The notes below the pieces were generated by a model that saw only the letters and a program-made list of their open reading frames with translations, searched no databases and was not told the DNA's origin. From the NCBI GenBank assembly GCA_034687125.1, contig JAQGBZ010000125.1:98692-162691 (forward strand): a DNA stretch of 64,000 bases, read 5' to 3'. The position numbers and the translations under genes are program-made. Every line of letters begins with the position of its first letter. The first letter of the stretch is position 1. Source of the stretch: Neelides folsomi. Taxonomy: Eukaryota; Arthropoda; Collembola; Neelipleona; Neelidae. Positions 24,559 to 37,626 of this stretch are shown here, one piece after another.

Positions 24559-27500
24559 TCTCAATTCCGTCCCCTGTCACTCTTTTTCCTCTTCCCTCCA
24601 GCAACACCAACAAATGGCCACAAAAAGTAATTGATTTGAGTAGAGACTCAAAAAGAATTTCTTAGTAGCTCTTTTTACCCGGGTCTTACAATGCCCGGAT
24701 CTTCAATAACCAAGTCTTAAGATACCCGATCTTCAACTTTTCAATACCCGCGTTAATACACTTACTTATTTATAAGTCTTTAGATTCTGTAATATGCTGG
24801 ATTATATAGCCGGGTACTGTGATGCCCGGATTGTATACATTGATCTTAAGATAACGGAATGACTTTATTTCCAATATTCTCTTTCAACAGCTCTTCTTCT
24901 CTGTCTTCTGTCCACACACTGGAGCGATTCTGATCAAAAACCCGGGATTGGGTGAAATAACAATATTACGCTTCCACACACACTCACTGAATAATACAAG
25001 CCCAGGAGTAAAAGTTGTCTAAAGGCTCAGAAGATCTTGAGTCTCTTTTAGCAAACTTTGAGTCTTTGAGTCAGTTTTGATGAACGTTGAGAGATTTTGT
25101 TATTTTGTTCAAGATTTTCTTATTGGGTTCTTCACATTGGATGTTTTGGATGTTTTGGATGTTTTGGGAGAGCCTGAGGGTGAAGACGAGGACCGTTAAT
25201 CAAGTGATATATGTATTTATATAAATGTCGCCTCTGCTGGTAGATCCCTCCTTTTCGCCCCCTGAAAAAGAGAGAGATAAGACTTCCGTGAAGAAAAAAG
25301 AATTATTGGCAAATGTCCCCTTCAAAATATTCCAACACTTGCAGAAAAAACTTTTATCCTATGTACATACATACTTATTGATACTTATAAATGTATATCG
25401 ATACAAGTACTTCAATCTTTCAATATACCTTTTGATAAAAAAGGGATGAGTATAAATATTGAAACATGCAATTGAAAGTTTTATAACTTTTATTACACGA
25501 AATGGAATCTTTCCTTTTTCATATTCTGTCCCAAAAGGAAAAGTAAACATTTTTACAATTTCACTACAATTTTGCAAAATAGTAAAATTCCAAATATTAT
25601 TGAGGAGCAGAAGCATAAAATATGTCAACGGCATGCAATTTATTTGCAATCTACAAATTGACAAATATTCGAATATGTAATTACAGATGCTTGAGAAATT
25701 TTGACATGGAATTTTTGAGTACTTTAACAATAAGTGAATGTCAAGAATTTAAAGAATTTGCCATTACTTTTTGTCTGTGTTATAAAAGTTTATAAAACAA
25801 AACTTTTTTTTCTAAATTACATAGTGGAATACTTATTAGATTTTATTACTTTTATCAATTTGCCTTTAATTTCGCTTATTTTCCAATCTTGTTACAACTT
25901 TATTTGAAACTACACTTTGTTTCCCGGAATTTCCTCGCAAGTGAATTCACCCAACGTCGCCCGCATCCCAACTTTTACCCCTAATGTGCTCAAATAGAAA
26001 GTTTGCATTAAACTCAGCCAGCAAGAAAGTTTAAATTGTGAGAGACAAGGGGTGAATTCGAATTTCCCCAAACAGTTTCCTCAAATCCCACTGGGAGTGA
26101 AAAGAAGAGGGAGAGTTTAATTGTTTAAAGGGAAGAGAATTAACTTTCTTACTTAATTAACTTAATTTGATACTCATGGAACACGAGGTTTTCTCTTTTG
26201 GAAACAAATGGGTCTCCCGAGGGCCAAATCTTCTAATTGAGTTTCTATAACAAGTTGCTAAAAGATGTAAACGCTCAATTCCCCTCCTCATATTTCCTCC
26301 AAGAATCTGTTTCTTACAATTCCATATCTAAAATCTATTTATTCCTCCAAAATAATAAAACAAGGGTCGTAAATTGGAAAGAAAAGTCAAAAGTTTGGAA
26401 ACTTTAATTGACCAAATTTATAATATCTCCGTTATCAACCTCCACCACGTCTTGTAACAAAGCAACCAAACCTAATTATAATTATCTAATATTAACAAAA
26501 TCTCATATTTTTAATTAAACCACATTGTTCTAATTATTCCAAGAATGTTTAAATAATTCAAACTTCTCGCCCTTAAATTCCCCCAAGACGGTGAAAAATG
26601 AAATGTTTGCTGCGGTGTATTCTGGGAATTTAAGCAATTTAATTAAATCTGACATGTTAAATAATTAACTAGAAAAAGCCGTTGGTAATGGCCCTCTTGT
26701 AAGGTATCTTGATAATCTTTAAGATGAATTCAAATTTATTAATTTATATGAGGACATTGTGAGTAAAAATTAACTTTAGAGAAAAGTAGTATTTTTACGA
26801 GGACTTGAATGTTTTTTAGTATTGGGAGTGTGGGTTTTTAAAAGAAGATAAAAGCCAAGAGTTATTGTTTAGCGTGTGGAATGAAGTTTCGGGTGAAAAG
26901 GGCTTGGGTGCAATCGGAACCCGCCATTCTCCTCTGTTTCCCTTCAAAGTGGCCGGAGAAGCTGATAAACTGCGGCTTTCATGCCCATTAACTCCTGGCA
27001 GTCCAAGGGAAGGATAATGGAGAAACTCAATGGGATTGGCACGTGGCTTACACAAACCAAAGGCCTATTCTTATAGAACCACACTTTTCATTTTTACAAT
27101 TTTATGGGTTAAACCAAAAGATTCCAAAGGAGAGTATTTCTTTAAAGAGTATTTTCACCCGGGGTTTCTCACCCAGCTTAGTTCTCATACGATGTACATC
27201 CACAAATTCCTTAATCCCCTTCGTCCAAATACAAAGAAAAGAGTCTCACGGAAAGACCGTTTGATTTACAAAACTTACATATTGTCTAAATTCTTTCTCG
27301 TGCATTTCCGTTTCACAATCGGTATTTATTGGATTGACTATAAGGGACCTTTTCTAATTCATAAAAATCCCTTTCGTTTAATTTTGTCATAATGTATTTA
27401 CAAAATAAGTTTAAATCTGCATATTTATTATTATGCATTTACATAAAATATGCGTGATTGATAAATAGTTATTCACCTAATCTAGGCACTTGGTATGTAA

Positions 27501-27952
27501 CGTTGATTTGTAAAATAATTGTCATTAATTAGAATAATTACGATAAAATTAAAATATCGATCGAATTATTAATGATTAATGAGATTTAAATTGTCAATTG
27601 GAGAAATAATGAAAATTCAGTGAATATAGTTTTCCATAAGAACTTGCAATGAACTTATAAAAAGTTTTAATTTTTTAGTAAATATAAATCAATAATTTAA
27701 TAAAAAAATATTAAAATAATAAGATCATTGATGTCAGTCTTAAAGTGATAAAACAATCAATATCCACCAATATTTTATTTAAAAAACTGTACATTTGTAG
27801 TTATAATTTTTATCCTACAAGAGATCCCAAATTGATTAAATAATTGCATTTAAATATTATTTAATTATATACGGATATCAAAATTATTGGCAAAGATCCT
27901 GATAACACATATAACTTAACATTCCTACCTAATTAAAATAGTGTAGTAAAAT
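24559..27952. other. Upstream region of receptor gene; gene-poor
   Basis: The receptor 5' UTR and promoter should lie just right of 24558. The stretch 24670-24840 repeats a short CCCGG-containing motif. 25136-25168 has about four copies of the 11-bp unit ttggatgtttt. 25.9-27.4 kb is moderately GC-rich, with open frames that lack splice sites or recognisable protein features. No gene is supported. Confidence 0.5.
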
Positions 27953-30026
27953 ATGTTCTCAAATCTTAATGTTTTATATTATTTTTTAATAATAAATACA
28001 CCAAAATATGTCCTAGGATCAATTAAGTTATCATTTGATAATAACAACATGAATTTTAGTAATGTCTCAAAATATTTATTGATAATGGGAAAATGTTACG
28101 TTAGTTTGATGGGGAATTGGAATAAAAACGATGTTTTTCTAAGTTCGGAGCTTTCTCATAAGTATCTTATACTGTTTGTCAATATGAACGTATCAGTAAA
28201 TTTAAATCAGCATGATGATAATGACGACGAATTTAAATATTTTAGAACGTTAAATAGAACTTTATTAAATAAACATTTCATGACAAAATACCGTACATGC
28301 ACTACAAGGATGTATATTTTTCCATTTAAATCTTTAACCTTAATTGAAATTGAAAAGTTCAAAGTCCAGTTTTTGTAAAAAAATTAATAGAATTAATTTT
28401 AGTTCCTCATTTACAATTATGGTCCTTTCAGCTGAAACAGCGATTAACTATATATCACAATTACAAAATCAATGTGACGTATATCCCTTTAAACTATATT
28501 ATGTTACAAGTATTTTTGTATCAATTGATTTTTCTTTTTCAATGCCTTGTATTCTTTGCATGGATGTACAAAACGGCATTTCGTTCGAAACCAATTTCTT
28601 ACTAGATTTACCAATAATTTGCAAAACAAATTATTTAACTATAAGAAAATTAATAAGAATTTGGAATAAATCCCAAAAGAACATGCATTATTTCAACAGA
28701 TTTCATCCGTCAAGTAAAAGGTAACAGAACAGTGGAATGTACATTAATTGAATTATACCAAAAATTTAATTTTAGCTAAAATTCAACAAATAAACTAATA
28801 AATCATGGTATAAGATTCCAATCAATTTTGAATCCGCAAAAATATCATTGGCATCAAGGATTATTCGGATTATATTATGGTTTTTCTACTTTTTGGAACG
28901 GTGTAGCTGAAAATAACGGAATTTCTTATTTAATAATTATAAATAAAAATTCTATAGATTGGTTTTCAGTGGTTAAACCTTTTGATTTAAAACCTGGCTA
29001 TTGATTATTGCGACAACTAATGTAGCTTCAGCGATTTTAATTATATATTTTTACTTGTCTGATTCAGATAAAATTCAATAAGGTTCCTTTTATTTATTTT
29101 CTTCCGGAATTGAACAAGGAAGTTTACCAAATAATTTACTAAATAAACCACATGGTATAATTAAAATATTTTCAATTTGGGCCATTATGTTTTTGATATT
29201 ATCTAATGCTTATAAGGGCAATATTTTTTCTTTTATATCCATTGAAAAAGAACCGAAAATTTCTCAAACGTTTGAATCTCTTTCAGAAAGTAAATTAATT
29301 CTTTTTTCGCAAACTCTTTATGAGGAAATTTTTTATTCTAGAAGTCACATTTATAGTAAAAACTTGAAATACTTGATGGCTATGAGAAATCAGATTTTCA
29401 ACATAAATTTCAATGGGATATACGATTATGATATTAAAGATTTTGTTTTTAAATTTTGAACAAAGTCTTTAGCCAACTTTATATATTTTGACAAATTTTA
29501 CTTCATGGAAAACTCCACAGAATCAATTCAAACACTTGGAGAATCAATAATTATTGTTGATTACATACAAAATCTTGAAATTCATGAGCATCTATTCACT
29601 TTATTTTCAAATGAAGTATTTGTTTTGAAGTCAAAAAACATCGATGCTTTAATATCAATAAAAAGCCTTTGGGAAATGAAAATAAGTATTGTCAAGCCAT
29701 CCTTTGAAGCATTTCTTTTCAATATGTTTGAAAGTGGCATTTTTGAATTTTTCAATAACAAAGAAAAAAAGGATGTAAGAAATCACGCGAAGAATTTTTA
29801 TTTCAAACAATTAAACTTATATAAAAATAAACGAATAGAGAATTTTGAAAAGGCCATTCCCTATCAATACATAATCGTGGAGAATGCAACAAAATCTAAT
29901 ATTTTTCAATTTCAAAAGCGAGAATTAAAATTCAAATCTTTTCATAGTACATTTAGTCTTTATTCAATTACTATTTATGACTGCTTGTTTTTTCTTCCTA
30001 TTGGAACTTTTTATATTAATTTTTAA
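27953..30026 (+). pseudogene. Divergent ionotropic-receptor-like pseudogene
   Basis: Pieces of one protein can be followed in order over 2.1 kb but not in one frame. The N-terminal piece (27953-28378) resembles the fragment at 32182. A middle piece (28385-28724) is in another frame. The third piece (about 28790-29004) ends ...SVVKPFDL. Frame shifts again just before a Trp near 28995, and the last pieces contain in-frame stops at 29079 and 29457. Patterns such as WFSVVKPF, a span after it, IEQGSL, and ILSNAYKGNIFSFISIE match the ion-channel core of arthropod ionotropic receptors (iGluR-derived chemosensory channels). A final hydrophobic segment near 29980 fits the last span. At least two frame breaks and three stops argue for a dead gene. 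The IR assignment rests on motif pattern only. Confidence 0.55.
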
Positions 30027-30103
30027 AAAATTCACAAATTAGATTAGCCTTCTTTATTAATTTTCTACATAATATTTAATATATAGACAATTATAATACC
30101 ATT

Positions 30104-30935
30104 GCTGGGATGAGCCAGAAGTAAGAGTAAGTGCCATTGTAGTACAGCAAATACAAAAACGACAAAAACGTGTGAAGTAAGAGCCCCAACATGGGCAGCT
30201 TTTAGTATATACTAATAAAATTGTTTCACAATGCCCCAGATACGTTTATTTATCATATTTCATATAGCAATAACATTTTCAGTGTCGCTCTATTTGTTCA
30301 GTTAAGGTGCGAATGTCGCACTATTTAGTTCATTCAGCAAAATATAGTTCTATGTAATACTACGTTTATTTATCATATAGCAATAACATATATTCAGCGT
30401 CGCACTATTTAGTAAATTAAGGAGCGAATGACGCAATATTTAGTTCATTCAGTAGTGAATGATGCAAAATTTAGTTCTATAACATCGCAAGATCTAGCCG
30501 ATTCCTTGATTTGAAAATTTCAGGGTTTAAACGTCTTTGAAAGACGAGTTGAATGACATGTCAATCATGTTCAAATTGTTGTGGGTTCAATTTAAAAATT
30601 TAAAAAACTTGACATGGCGACTTATAAAAATAAAAATATTAATATTTTAAATCGCAAAATCTAGTCGATTCCTTGATGATACTTTACTCTAGATTTTTCT
30701 AATGCTATTATCTTAACAATAAACTGTGATCTTCTAAAACTAGTTTATGTTGAGTTTTATTTTATTGATTGTATCGAAGATTTCTTGCCTCAGTTGATTT
30801 TATGAACAATGGAGTATTTTGTCTGATTGACGTTTAAACCCTGAAATTTTCAAATCAAGGAATCGGCTAGATCTTGCGATGTTATGTACTACACCGTGGG
30901 ATGGGGCTCTTACTTCTGGCTTATATGGCTGGGAG
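30104..30935. mobile_element. Non-autonomous inverted-repeat (foldback/MITE-like) element
   Basis: The inner arms 30481-30533 and 30831-30883 are perfect reverse complements over 53 bp. Outer blocks are also inverted: gccagaagtaagag at 30114-30127 pairs with 30907-30920, aagtaagagcccca near 30176 pairs with 30902-30915, and tgtagtaca near 30138 pairs with 30885-30893. Between the left arms sits an exact-period tandem duplication of 120 bp (30241-30360 and 30361-30480). There is no coding capacity. Structure fits a non-autonomous DNA transposon or foldback element, just downstream of the receptor pseudogene. Confidence 0.75.
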
Positions 30936-32181
30936 TAATACAAATTGGAAATGAAGAGTAAAGAAAGGGATATATGGCGAAATTTATCCTACTTGGCATG
31001 CATGTTAGAAAAACCACAATGATGCATCGAAGTAAATGGAGCACAAGTGACGAATTCAGTTTAAGTACCTATATATTATAATAAAAATATTAAAATCCTA
31101 TCTTCTTAAGAATTTTAAGAAAAATTTATTTAAAACAGAAAAAATTTTATTGAAGAATTGCGTAATTTAACGCCCATGCATCCTGTATTTAATAAAGTAC
31201 ATCTATGTGATCTATGCACACGTGCAATATGCTCTATGTAATCCCACACCCAATTGTATGTAATTCCATTAACTTTTGAGTTTTATCATATGTAATAAAA
31301 TAATTATTGTATAATCTTTACATTCATCAACTAATCATTTTCCACATTTTATTTTGTAAGGGTTAATTAAAAATTTTAAGATCATTGTAAAATGTTAATT
31401 CATACGTAGGTTAATGTGCAGAATAAGCTTTAATTTTTTTACACTACATTTTTGATCAGAAAATGGCTATTTACACCCGAATTAAAAAATTAATTATAAT
31501 ATGTTATATACCTATATAATACATAATGTACCCATATTTCATATTTAATTTCAACTAAGAAATTCTAAATTTACAAATCAATAGAAATTGAATAATACAT
31601 ACATTTTTATTAAACTGTCAACTATTGAATTGCATAAACTGTCAATTATTTTTAAAATGACGATTCATATAGTACCTATTCTTATTATGACATTTTAAAT
31701 GAGACGAATTTAAATGCATATTGCAAAATATTAAAATTATTAATATATAGCGTATTTAAATTATTAACAGATTTTGCATACAAAATGTGTTTCCGAAGCA
31801 GATTTTGCAAGAAACAGATTTCGCTTCTGCACCGGCCATAATTCGAACAATAACGGTATTAAACACATGAAATATTTATAAATGAATGTCAAAGTCATGT
31901 TATTAATGATTTAAAATTAATAATTATTTTATATACTTAATGTACCAACTACATAGGTAAAGTTTTAAAGATCATATCTATACATAAATAGTTATACTAA
32001 TACTAGTATAATACTAATATATAATTATTATTTATGTGGATTAAATTGGAATTCAATTAACTTTGAGAGGGACTGAATTTTCGACTTATTAAATCGTTGC
32101 ATTAAAAAATTGCATAGTTAATATTTTATTTTATAAAAGCCTAACTAGTTAAGATCACAAATCAAAATCACGCAATAAAAA
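30936..32181. other. AT-rich intergenic, no gene seen
   Basis: Very AT-rich sequence between the inverted-repeat element and the truncated receptor fragment. Nothing coding was found. Confidence 0.6.
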
Positions 32182-32600
32182 ATGTTCTCAAAACAAAATA
32201 TTTTAATTTATATTTTAATAAATGTAATTATATGTAATATCAAAGAATTTTCTTCGGCATTACCTATTTTATCTTTTGATAATACTAAAATAAATTTTGA
32301 TAATATCTCAAAATATTTAAAAGCAATGGGGAATTGTCGTGTTGATTTAATTGGTAACTGGAATAAAAATTCTCATTCTAATAATTTTCTAAATTCAGAA
32401 CTTTCTGAAAAATATCTACTAGGGTTTGTAAATATGAATACAACAATATATTTAAAATCATACGACAAACCACATTATAAAAAAATTCTACATGGCATTC
32501 TATATAAAGGAATCCTTAATAATTATCAACTTCGCAAGTATTTTGACACAAAATATCTTACATGCAGTGCAAGGTGCAAGGACTTGCATGCAGTGCAAGG
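32182..32600 (+). pseudogene. 5' fragment of an ionotropic-receptor-like gene
   Basis: An ATG and a hydrophobic, signal-like N-terminus are followed by about 110 residues clearly related to the start of the pseudogene at 27953. Shared elements include LSFDN, NISKYL/NVSKYL, GNWNKN, SELSEKYL/SELSHKYL, FVNMN and TKYLTC/TKYRTC. Similarity stops at about 32575. A 14-bp direct repeat (32561-32574 and 32587-32600) and a hairpin-forming sequence then follow, and no receptor core is found downstream. It looks like a truncated duplicate. An intact short gene with this fold is the less likely alternative. Confidence 0.6.
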
Positions 32601-32729
32601 ACTTTACTATCCGGAAAAACGACACAAAACTCCATGGAGCCCTCTAATACAAAACTTAACCTAACCTAAATAACGCGAATAATGTATTATCTCCATGGAA
32701 CAGCATAGAGTTTTTCCGGCAAGTAAAGT
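32601..32729. mobile_element. 129-bp imperfect inverted repeat at the truncation point
   Basis: The ends are inverted copies (18 of the first 20 positions), with a second inverted tccatgga near the centre. It begins exactly where the receptor-like reading frame loses similarity, so it may be a tiny MITE or foldback insertion. The centre holds two TTAGG-type units (cctaacctaa). Confidence 0.5.
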
Positions 32730-35700
32730 CTGGCCCATTTTTCAATACCTTATTGCCTTAATAGTTGCCTTATTTCTTTTTAAAAAAAGAATATTTATGT
32801 TAAAAATATTTATAATCAATACATAATATAATTTAGTAAGTAATACATACGGTTATAAAATTATAATGATGATTAAATATTACTAATAAAATACTGAAAA
32901 GTGAAATTGTCGTTGAAATTCAACAGCTTGCGCAAAGCGCAAAACTTCTAAAATCCGCTTTTCTATCACAGCTATAAAATTAATGGGACTTTGGATGTGA
33001 GTTTTTAAGTTCCCTTTCCCGAAGGCAAAACATCTTATTGAAAAAGTGAAAGTCTTGTGAAGACCCCGCGAGTTAAAGTCATTTCATAGGAAAAAATCAT
33101 TTTTAAAAAAATGAAAGGCCCAAGTTTTATATCCGCTTTGAAAAAAGGAGTGGGGAGAAGTCAAAGGCCATTAGGAGACAAAGAACGGATTTTTACGACA
33201 TGGAACGAGTGAAAATGAGGGGTGGAATGAAGAAGCGGAAGATTGATGGAGTGGCCCATTAAGATGCTAATTTCATCCTCCTCAACTTCAATCCTCTCCT
33301 GGTCCTTCCCCAACATTTCCCATGTCAATTCCCACTTCTCACCCTCAACCACCAAATCACCGAATTTCGGAAATTCACAAGGAAACCCTCGTTGTTATAG
33401 CAATTTGTCGGGGAATTGGATGGAGTCACATCTGGATCAGGAACTTACCGAGCTTACAACACAAGTTTTATTATTATAAGTGTAAACTCCCTATGTAACA
33501 TGTTCTATCTTTCTTCAACTAACCATAAGAATGTTTCCACGAAACTACAAATAAATGTATAAATTCAGTTGCCAGCGACACAACCACTATATTAATGGAA
33601 CCATAATGCCTTTTGATAGCCTATAAATTGCTATAAAATGGAACCTACGCTACTTTTTGTTACCATAGGTTACATAATGTTAGACTATATCCTGTTAAGT
33701 TTATCTTTGTGCTATATTCTGCCATTACCTTTATCTCACATACACGTTACTTTCATGACGTACATTAACTATATACAGATACATACATGTATTATATAAA
33801 TAAAGTATAAAATAAAGTTTACATATAGCATTTTTTACCATATGACTTGGATACTGCTTAACGTATTGTTATGTAGTTGCTATAGGTTACTATACTTTTT
33901 TATGTTGCGGTTGACGGTTGTTATAGCAATGACAGAACTGGATAAATTGATATCCATAGTGACGAGAATAGGAAGATGAAGAAGATTTGAAAGAATGTTC
34001 CCAATAGCATCAAGACAACCATCACCATTAGAGAATGTAGTACATTGAATGCAGAGCCCAATTTCACCACCACCATGGGGAATGGGAAAGACAGGAGATT
34101 TCCAATAGGCTCCAACAATCTGTCTCTCTTTTATTACACGCCCTCAGACCTTCAAGTGGAACTCGGAGAGACAAAGTGGCTCATACATTTATTGACGCCC
34201 GCCTCCTTTCATTATTGATGGGGAAATTGTAAAAATAATACACAGAGATGTGAACAACTTCACTTTGAATTCATCCCACTTTCCTTCAACTATTTCAAAC
34301 CTCATTTTTCAAAATTCCCGCACCGACAGTTGTTATTTATAAAATGATTTTTTTCCTATTCAAAAAACCTCCATCGATCCTTCGCTTTAACCAATTTTTC
34401 ATTTCCATATTCATTTCACATGCACAAGATATTTATTTCATCTTCAAAGATCTCCATCATTTTTCTTCAAGAATGATCTGAGTGAATAAAGGTGTTTATT
34501 TTTATAACATGTAATTCATGTAAATTTATAACGTAAATTCCTTCTGCATTATATGGACAATTTTTAGCATAATAGTGTTATGTTTTAGTTTTCTTTTCTT
34601 GTGCTGGCTATTATTATGCTACGTTATAATTACCAAAATGTATGATCTACTATACTAGGTACCTAAATAAATATATGTACATATGTATATGTACAGTATG
34701 TACCATATACTTAATGTTATGCTTATACCAGGGTATTTTACATACCTAGGTATAAATCAAATTAAAATAGATTCGAAATGAGGTGATTCATATAGAGGAA
34801 TTTGCGTGGTTAAATAATAAAATTAGAAATTTTGTCTAATAAAGTCCCCGCTCTGCCTCATTTAAATTTAGAGCAAATGGAGACCCCAATAAAGTTAAGT
34901 GTAAGATGGCAATTTCACGTTTGAGTCAACTTGATTTGTATTTGGGCAAAGATTTGATTGTAAATAAATGGAGACCGCAGAGAATGCAAACAAATTATAA
35001 GATCATTATCAATTCAATTTCCTTCTCTCTCTTCAGTGTCTTCATTTCTCCGCCCTTCCTTTTCCACTCCTTCCAAGTTCTCCAACAACAAGGTTCCTGC
35101 ATTTATTAAACACTAAATATTCTTCACACTTCACTCCTAATACTTCATACTTCACTTCTTACCTCACTTAATTCATTCAAGAAAACTGCCAACTCCACAA
35201 ATAAAGTTAACAGAAAATAAGGTAGAGCTCGTGATAGGTAAATTACTTAAGTAAAAACCCCCCAAGAACTTAAATTATATATACGAGATTTAATACAATA
35301 ACCAAATGTTACAAAATTGGGAATTGAAATGTCTTATTCAGATTTTCCACACTTTCCATACAAGAACAAATGGTCCTGAAGTTTTGATCTTCTGACTGTG
35401 CCTATCCAATAATGCTGAAATTCTAATTAATCTGCCGTTTACTTTCCTTTGTAAGATTTCAGCAAAGTGGGAGAAAATGAGTCTTGTCTGGGAATTAGTC
35501 TTTTGAGGCCTTAAAAGGACAAATATGATTTGGAGCTTAATTAAACCCCCTCTGGCTGCCGTCACTTGCTGTGTTCAAAGCCTTTGAACAATTTTGTCAA
35601 AGATGAACAACCCAGGCAAGGGAAGTGAAATGAGATGTGAAGCTGTGAAACCTTGGAAGGTGCGGAACTACACATAGGAAAAAGACAAACTAATTGAAAT

Positions 35701-36442
35701 AGTCAACAAATACCAACTAAATTACATTCTCTGAATCATTTTCAATGCTTTTAAATCAGAAGCAGTAAGCGAACTGTTGACGAGCAAAACCCGCACAAAT
35801 CCTACATTAAAGGCCTTCATTTAATGAGAAAACAAATTGCTCTTTTCAATCTTTATAGCCATAACAAGTACTTTCATTTTTCTCCTCTTGAATGAACCAT
35901 AGTATTTTCTTTTCCTCTCTTCTTTTTATTAATTTCATCCCATATGATTTCATTATGTAGCATCAATGATGTTATTAATAAGACTTTAATAATAAGGCAA
36001 AACCAATGTAATTTTGCAGCACTTTAATTAGAATTTAATTTATATTCATAGCTCAAATAGCATACCTAGCTCTAAAATTATTCTTGATAAACATGAGAAT
36101 ATGATATACTTTATAGTACACTTTAATCTGACAAAATAATAAGCTTAAAGTTATCTTATAATCTCAATTAACCCTGTTGTACTTGTAATTCCAAAAATTT
36201 ATTTTATTATGATTTTGAGAGCACTACGAACATAAAGTTGTCAATATTTATCACTAAATGTACTTTTAACATTTGAATTGTATAGAATTGAAAAAAGATG
36301 TATTTGAATATTTTAATATGAAAAAGTGATATTTTCATATTTATTGGTAATTTTGAAGCTACTAAATGATGAGATTGGAAAAATGGTAAATACCGGTTGT
36401 TGAAGACGCTATAAGGGAACGTGTGAATTTCTCTTGTAGAGC
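32730..36442. other. Gene-poor intergenic region
   Basis: About 3.7 kb of alternating AT-rich and moderately GC-rich sequence. Open frames near 33250-33480 and 33920-34120 lack splice sites, known motifs or conserved-looking composition. I cannot support a gene. Confidence 0.5.
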
Positions 36443-36654
36443 CTCTGGTGAAAGAGATGAGAAGAAGAGCGAACCAGGCGAATCTCGGAGTGAAACTGCG
36501 GAGAGAAATGCCAATTCCGCCTACTCCAACATCTCCAACTTCAACCGACTCGCTCCTTGATTCATTCTTGGAAAGAAAGACAACTCGGGTCCTACGCAAT
36601 TCATGTCATCTCACCTTCACAACTCAACAAATGCTTCTTTGTAAAACTCCTTAA
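36443..36654 (+). CDS. Possible orphan 3' coding exon, unknown
   Basis: A good acceptor (tttctcttgtag) ending at 36440 opens a frame running to TAA at 36652-36654. The first part reads like real protein, with a basic helix (MRRRANQANLGVKLRRE), a Pro/Thr/Ser stretch and SLLDSFLERK. No partner exon was found to the left on this strand, and the antisense frame is also open. It could be a lone exon of a gene with distant exons, a gene remnant, or chance. Confidence 0.25.
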
Positions 36655-37067
36655 AATCACTCATTTGTGTCCTTATAAGTCAACCGCCTTCCTGTCAACA
36701 TCTTGTAATTTATATGCACAATTTGAATATTTATTTCCTTTAATCACAGATCATGATCATTAATTATAATTTTTTTCCAATTCATTTTTTTCGTTCCGAT
36801 ATAAAGTTTTATGAAAAACAATTTTTTCAACATTAATGAACATTAATATTTTATAAACCATTTTATTACAGATGATGCAATGTTAATTTAATAATATTTA
36901 TATTGAATAATTGATAGGTAATGAATGTCAGTTTTATGGAGTTTTGAAATATAAAGACCAGTAACGGATGTTTTTGTTAAATTGTAAATTTTTATTTGAT
37001 AATTAATTTATTTAACAATACAGAGAATTAATTACAGAGAAAAAATATTATATTTACATAAATACTT

Positions 37068-37626
37068 ATCGTATTTGGTCGAAAGATACCCTGGGGAATA
37101 TTTAATAATTTTAGCTCTTACCCCGGGTATCTTTCGGACCAGGGCATATTTAAGACCCTGAACATCTTTAAATAAATAAGCACAAAATATATTTAAGCAT
37201 AAGTGTATAAGGTATTAAGGCCCTTAGCTTTATAATCGGGTATACTCTATTTAAATCAACAATGAGTATTAACATAAGACCAAGCTAATTCCTTTACTTT
37301 TAACAGATTTATCACTGCCTATCGCTAACTGGATGGAGATTAAAATTATCACGAAGATATTCTAAACATTTCAAAAAAAAATTATTTAAAATCACCAGTA
37401 TATTATTTAATTAATTTATTATAATATAAACAATATTATATTACTTAAACCTGAAGATATCAAAAAATTAAGTCAAATATGTATCATATGTGTATCATAC
37501 ATACTTGTATATTAGGATTTGAGCCCCGGTCATATTTCAAACCCCGGGTATCTTAAAAATATTAGCTTTGTATCATTCAGACATTTGTATCTTTTGAACC
37601 CCTGGCATCTTTCAGCCAAATACGAT
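37068..37626. mobile_element. 559-bp MITE-like element with terminal inverted repeats
   Basis: The left end starts atcgtatttggtcgaaagat. The right end, read in reverse complement, starts atcgtatttggctgaaagat. The two ends stay similar over about 28 bp, including a CC(C/A)xGGGG block. Internally, CCCCGG-containing units followed by tatctttc recur about four times. No coding capacity was seen. Target-site duplications could not be fixed by eye because the flanks are simple AT sequence. Confidence 0.65.

Noticed and set aside
26816-27392. Open frames on both strands in a moderately GC-rich stretch
   Set aside because: No splice sites, no recognisable motif, and the frames overlap one another on both strands. 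Composition alone explains them.
32655-32670. Telomere-like cctaacctaa units
   Set aside because: Only two units of the TTAGG type are present, inside a small hairpin element. Too short to suggest a telomeric insertion.
36207-36599. Minus-strand open frame over the orphan exon
   Set aside because: It runs from moderately coding-like into plain AT-rich sequence with no splice boundary. The plus-strand reading has a better acceptor and composition.
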